Below, piece after piece: positions 61,683 to 64,000 of a DNA stretch of 64,000 bases; the stretch's first letter is position 1, and each line of letters begins with the position of its first letter. Location of the stretch: contig CADBKZ010000001.1 in the NCBI GenBank assembly GCA_902795355.1, positions 1 through 64,000 of the forward strand, read 5' to 3'. The stretch comes from an uncultured Ruminococcus sp. GTDB taxonomy: Bacteria; Bacillota; Clostridia; Oscillospirales; CAG-272. The notes below the pieces were generated by a model that saw only the letters and a list, made by a program, of their open reading frames with translations, searched no databases and was not told where the DNA came from. The position numbers and the translations under genes were made by a program.

Positions 61683-62421
61683 ACGAGAGCGCGGCGCGCA
61701 GGCTTTGCAGAATCTTTTTCTCCTCGCGGGAGACCTTGACCTGCGACAGGCCGAGCTCGTCGGCGGTTTCCTGCTGGGTGCGGTTGCGGTAATACCGCAA
61801 GAGGACGATTTTCCGCCAAAGCGGCGGCAGTTTGCCGATGGATTGCGCCAACGCAACGCGGTCGCAGATGCGCTCGGCTTCATGCTCGCTCTCCTCGTCC
61901 GCAATCGTTCCCTCGAGCGTTATGCCGCTCTCGTCGCCGCCAACGGTGTCCGAAAGCGAGGCGATGGGCGAGAGCGCGTCGAGCGATACGGCCGCTTCCT
62001 CCGCGCTGATGCCGCAAAGAGCCGCCAGCTCGGCAATGCCCGCGTCGCGCCCTTCTTCCGCGAGAATGCGGTTCTTTTCGTGCATGAGCGCCATTCCCTG
62101 CCGCCGGTAAATGCGGCTGATTTTCATGGGGCCGTCGTCGCGCAGATGGCGGCGGATCTCCCCAACGATCAGCGGAACGGCGTAGGTGGAAAAGAGCGTT
62201 CCATGCTCGGGGGAAAAGGAGCGGATGGCTTTGATCATTCCGATGGTGCCGATCTGCATCAGATCGTCAAATTCGGTTCCCCGCCCCGTAAAACGGACGG
62301 CAACGCTCCGCACCAGCCCCATGTTTTCGCGGACGAGCGATTCCTCGGCGTCGGGATCGCCGCGGCGGAAACGCTCCAAAAGCTCGCTGTTCCGCTCATG
62401 AACGGCCACTTGTTCGACCAT
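61681..62421 (-). CDS. sigF: RNA polymerase forespore sigma factor F (SpoIIAC)
   Basis: A 246-residue sigma-70-family factor for early forespore transcription. Region 2 is ENMGLVRSVAVRF...FDDLMQIGTIGMIKAIRSF, region 3 follows, and region 4 is the HTH RTQQETADELGLSQVKVSREE. Identity as sigma-F rather than sigma-G rests on its place as third gene after spoIIAA and spoIIAB. The start at 62421 has AAAGGAG; 26 nt separate it from spoIIAB. Confidence 0.95.
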   Translation of the reverse strand: MVEQVAVHERNSELLERFRRGDPDAEESLVRENMGLVRSVAVRFTGRGTEFDDLMQIGTIGMIKAIRSFSPEHGTLFSTYAVPLIVGEIRRHLRDDGPMKISRIYRRQGMALMHEKNRILAEEGRDAGIAELAALCGISAEEAAVSLDALSPIASLSDTVGGDESGITLEGTIADEESEHEAERICDRVALAQSIGKLPPLWRKIVLLRYYRNRTQQETADELGLSQVKVSREEKKILQSLRAALS

Positions 62422-62447
62422 TTCAAAAGCTCCTTTCGCTTGGCAGG

Positions 62448-62906
62448 TTATGCCTGATGTAACCGTTTGAGCAGGATAACGGACGTTCCGCGCCCCAATC
62501 GGCTGGAAACGCGGACCGAATCGCAAAAGCTCTCCATAACGGTAAAGCCCATGCCGCTCCGCTCCCCCGCGGCGTCGGTGGTGTAGAGCGGTTCGCGGGC
62601 CTTTTTAACGTCGGCAATGCCGCAGCCCTTATCCCGGATTTCCACCTGAACGATCCGTCCCTCGCAGAGCTTGACGTTGATGCGGATGTCGCCTGCGGTA
62701 TCGCGATAGGCGTGGACAATGCAGTTGGTAACTGCCTCGGAAACGGCGCATTTCAGGTCGGCAAGCTCCACGGCGGTGGGGTTGAGCTGGGCGCAAAAGG
62801 CGGCCACGGCGGCGCGCGCCATCCCCTCGTTGACCGAGAGGGACGGCATGGTAAGGTCGAGTTCGTTTTCAACGCGGGCGGTGTAATCAATGGTGGTTCT
62901 GTTCAT
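62448..62906 (-). CDS. spoIIAB: Anti-sigma-F factor SpoIIAB (serine kinase)
   Basis: A 152-residue GHKL-type ATPase/kinase that holds sigma-F inactive and phosphorylates SpoIIAA. The N-box is EAVTNCIVHAY, G1 is DKGCGI, and the ATP-lid/G2 segment is GERSGMGFTVMESF. It follows spoIIAA by 4 nt. The RBS is GGAAAGGAAA. The catalytic framework is complete. Confidence 0.96.
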   Translation of the reverse strand: MNRTTIDYTARVENELDLTMPSLSVNEGMARAAVAAFCAQLNPTAVELADLKCAVSEAVTNCIVHAYRDTAGDIRINVKLCEGRIVQVEIRDKGCGIADVKKAREPLYTTDAAGERSGMGFTVMESFCDSVRVSSRLGRGTSVILLKRLHQA

Positions 62907-62910
62907 GGTT

Positions 62911-63252
62911 TCATTTCCTTTCCGAATGTGTGTAATGAATGGGGATCATGCGTTCCATCCCCGCGAGGTCGATCATTTTTTTGGCGGCGGGAGTGGGGTC
63001 GATCACGGTGAAATTGCCGCCGTAGCGGCGAACGAGCGAGTAGCGGCCCATAATCAGGCCGAGGCCGGAGCTATCCATAAAGTCGATGGCGGAGAGGTCG
63101 AGGCAGACGCGCGCGGGACGTTCCGCAAGGAGCTTTTCGTCAATGTGGGTGCGGACGTTCACGGCAGAATGGTGGTCGATTTCGCCGGAAAGACGGATCA
63201 CGAGTACGCCGTCGCGGTCGTCGTAGGCGATTTGGTGGTTGGTTCTGATCAT
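62911..63252 (-). CDS. spoIIAA: Anti-sigma-F factor antagonist SpoIIAA
   Basis: A 113-residue STAS-domain protein. The phosphorylatable serine lies in IDFMDSSGLGLIMGRY, and the VLVIRLSGEIDHHSA start and C-terminal helix are typical. Dephosphorylated SpoIIAA displaces SpoIIAB from sigma-F in the forespore. First gene of the operon; RBS AAAGGA 11 nt from the ATG. No spoVA genes follow the operon here. Confidence 0.95.
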   Translation of the reverse strand: MIRTNHQIAYDDRDGVLVIRLSGEIDHHSAVNVRTHIDEKLLAERPARVCLDLSAIDFMDSSGLGLIMGRYSLVRRYGGNFTVIDPTPAAKKMIDLAGMERMIPIHYTHSERK

Positions 63253-63296
63253 ATAGAAGCGGTTCCTTTCGTAGAATGCTTGTCCATGCTGCTTCT

Positions 63297-63354
63297 ATCA
63301 TAGCACATCGGGGGCGTAAAATTTGTCGGAATACGGCGCGGGGCAAAATTTCCG
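63297..63354 (-). promoter_or_regulatory. Candidate spoIIA operon promoter(s)
   Basis: A TATGAT lies at 63297-63302 without a good -35. Further upstream, CGGAAATT (63347-63354) and GTAT (63331-63334) resemble a sigma-H promoter, the class expected for spoIIA, with one mismatch in each half. Neither is certain. Confidence 0.35.
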
Positions 63355-63463
63355 AACGGGAAAAAACGACAAAATATTTTAATGGAAAACCCGTTTCACA
63401 ATGGACAGTCGTTTGAAAAACCCTCCCACGGAAAATGATGGAAAAATTGAAAAGGCAAAAAAA

Positions 63464-63515
63464 CTCCTTCCGTCACGTCCGCAAGCGGCCGCGACACCTC
63501 CCCCAAGGAGGAGGT
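63464..63515 (+). repeat. REP-like palindromic unit A
   Basis: Contains ctccttccgtcacgtccgc, the hairpin gtccgcaagcggcc-like core and a second hairpin cctcc-cccaa-ggagg. Same plan as units C and D but diverged. Inverted partner is unit B. Confidence 0.7.
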
Positions 63516-63573
63516 AAAAAGACAACCCATTGGAAAACAAACCGAAATGATCCTTTCGATGGCTGTTGTTTGA

Positions 63574-63626
63574 ACCTCCACCCTTGGGGGAGGGGGGACC
63601 GCGAGCGGAGCGAACGGTGGAAGGAG
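63574..63626 (-). repeat. REP-like palindromic unit B
   Basis: Reverse-complement orientation of unit A: acctccacccttggggga then gaccgcgagcggagcgaac and ending ggtggaaggag. Forms an inverted pair with unit A across a 58-nt spacer. Confidence 0.7.
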
Positions 63627-63655
63627 TTTGAATACTTACGGTTAGATCGCCGAAG

Positions 63656-63700
63656 GCCTCATCCGTCGCCTGCGGCGACACCTTCCCCCAAGGGGAAGGC
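63656..63700 (+). repeat. REP-like palindromic unit C
   Basis: gcctcatccgtcgcctgcgg followed by cgac and a ccttcccc-caa-ggggaagg hairpin. Two adjacent stem-loops: gtcgcc-tgc-ggcgac and ccttcccc/ggggaagg. This unit type is widespread in gut Ruminococcaceae-like genomes (recall, not searched). Confidence 0.8.
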
Positions 63701-63762
63701 TCACGATGTCCGCAAGCAAAGAAAAAGTTGAAATCAGTGTGTTTCCCAAAGGCCATATTTGT

Positions 63763-63808
63763 GCCTTCTCCTGTCGGAGAAGGTGTCGCCGCAGGCGACG
63801 GATGAGGC
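63763..63808 (-). repeat. REP-like palindromic unit D
   Basis: Reverse complement of unit C over its conserved first 29 nt (gtgtcgccgcaggcgacgg then atgaggc). The second hairpin is a compensated variant, ccttctcc-tgtc-ggagaagg. Paired changes in both arms show that the stem, not the sequence, is conserved. Confidence 0.8.
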
Positions 63809-63850
63809 TTTTATTCATCGGTTTGCAATAAGTCCACAAAATACAAAAAA

Positions 63851-63873
63851 CCCCGCGGGCAACGCCCGCGGGG
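63851..63873 (-). terminator. Terminator of a minus-strand gene entering from the right edge
   Basis: Ten-bp stem ccccgcgggc / gcccgcgggg with an aac loop, followed on the minus strand by TTTTTTG. It points to a minus-strand transcription unit beyond position 64000. Confidence 0.8.
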
Positions 63874-63946
63874 GAAAAAAAGAAAGGAGTAATATCTAAT
63901 ATATCTTATGAAAAAACGCATGCGAAAACACGAAATCTGACGGCGG

Positions 63947-64000
63947 TTACGGCGCGCCGCGCGAGCAAAACGAAACCAAGACCGCAACGCACAGCAGCAC
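63947..64000 (-). CDS. Possible 3' end of a minus-strand gene (partial)
   Basis: One minus-strand frame gives VLLCVAVLVSFCSRGAP and a TAA at 63947-63949, 73 nt before the terminator at 63851-63873. The hydrophobic tail would suit a membrane protein. Only 17 codons are visible, and another frame is open to 63906, so the frame is uncertain. Confidence 0.25.
   Translation of the reverse strand: MLLCVAVLVSFCSRGAP

Noticed and set aside
63464-63808. Possible CRISPR array in the repeat-rich intergenic region
   Set aside because: Only four units of two diverged types in alternating orientation, with unequal spacers and no cas genes nearby; better explained as REP-like palindromic units.
63908-63940. 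Ten-codon plus-strand ORF (MKKRMRKHEI) with an upstream GAAAGGAG
   Set aside because: RBS spacing is about 18 nt, no structured attenuator follows, and the terminator next to it belongs to the opposite strand.

Overview
The window reads as chromosomal DNA from a GC-rich, endospore-forming, anaerobic Clostridia-type Firmicute, most likely a gut member of the Ruminococcaceae/Oscillospiraceae-like groups (inference). The evidence is a spoIIA operon (spoIIAA-spoIIAB-sigF), a CwlD-type cortex amidase, the ctsR-mcsA-mcsB-clpC operon, an IspH-ribosomal-S1 fusion, the clostridial nusB...argR-recN operon, and families common in gut Clostridia (DUF975, DUF4358, DHHW, MBOAT, DUF1836, DUF3784, BspA-like). 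No tRNA, rRNA, CRISPR array, transposase or prophage gene was seen. Genes are tightly packed; most have clear Shine-Dalgarno sequences, and many promoters are close to the sigma-A consensus.

Layout. 0-4 kb (minus): a zinc-ribbon/BspA-like membrane protein, a DUF975 membrane protein and guaB. 4-6.2 kb (plus): cwlD and radA. 6.2-16.1 kb (minus): dxs, a DUF1836 regulator, a two-gene ABC exporter, an alpha/beta hydrolase and polA; the last four genes overlap each other by 4-8 nt. 16.2-21 kb (plus): ctsR-mcsA-mcsB-clpC behind tandem CtsR boxes. 21-25.5 kb: a duplicated-domain lipoprotein (minus), a class IV aminotransferase (plus), and a gpx-TSCPD-ohrR peroxide-stress operon (minus). 25.5-30.7 kb (minus): rpiR, a BaiN/HI0933-like flavoprotein, cmk and ispH-rpsA. 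30.7-33.3 kb: argS-yebC. 33.3-41.9 kb (minus): nusB, a TsaD-like gene, xseA, xseB, ispA, a PAP2-like gene, tlyA, nadK, argR, recN and ybaK, mostly overlapping or nearly abutting. The dxs gene usually found in this operon lies instead at 14-16 kb under its own promoter.

42-44.5 kb (plus): a small membrane protein, an SGNH hydrolase, a DUF4358 lipoprotein with a terminator inside its coding sequence, and a second DUF975 gene. 44.6-53.9 kb: an aspartate-type aminotransferase with a structured leader, a nuclease-helicase, a MecA-like ClpC adaptor, a DHHW-MBOAT pair for acylation of an extracellular polymer, a secreted esterase and a YcxB-like protein. 53.9-58.1 kb: a glycoside hydrolase family 2 enzyme downstream of a multidomain flavodiiron protein, which is divergent from a second gpx. 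58.1-63.3 kb (minus): an XRE regulator with zinc ribbon, DUF3784, Nif3-like, fucO and the spoIIA operon. 63.4-63.8 kb: four REP-like palindromic units arranged as two inverted pairs.

The strongest regulatory observation is an identical 20-nt dyad-containing sequence just downstream of the -10 of both glutathione peroxidase genes, 32 kb apart. One of these genes is in an operon with an OhrR-type MarR regulator, which suggests a small peroxide regulon. The ClpC operon and the MecA-like adaptor form a second functional set, and DHHW/MBOAT plus SGNH/DUF4358 a plausible third. I did not find a clear-cut, wholly new multi-gene system.
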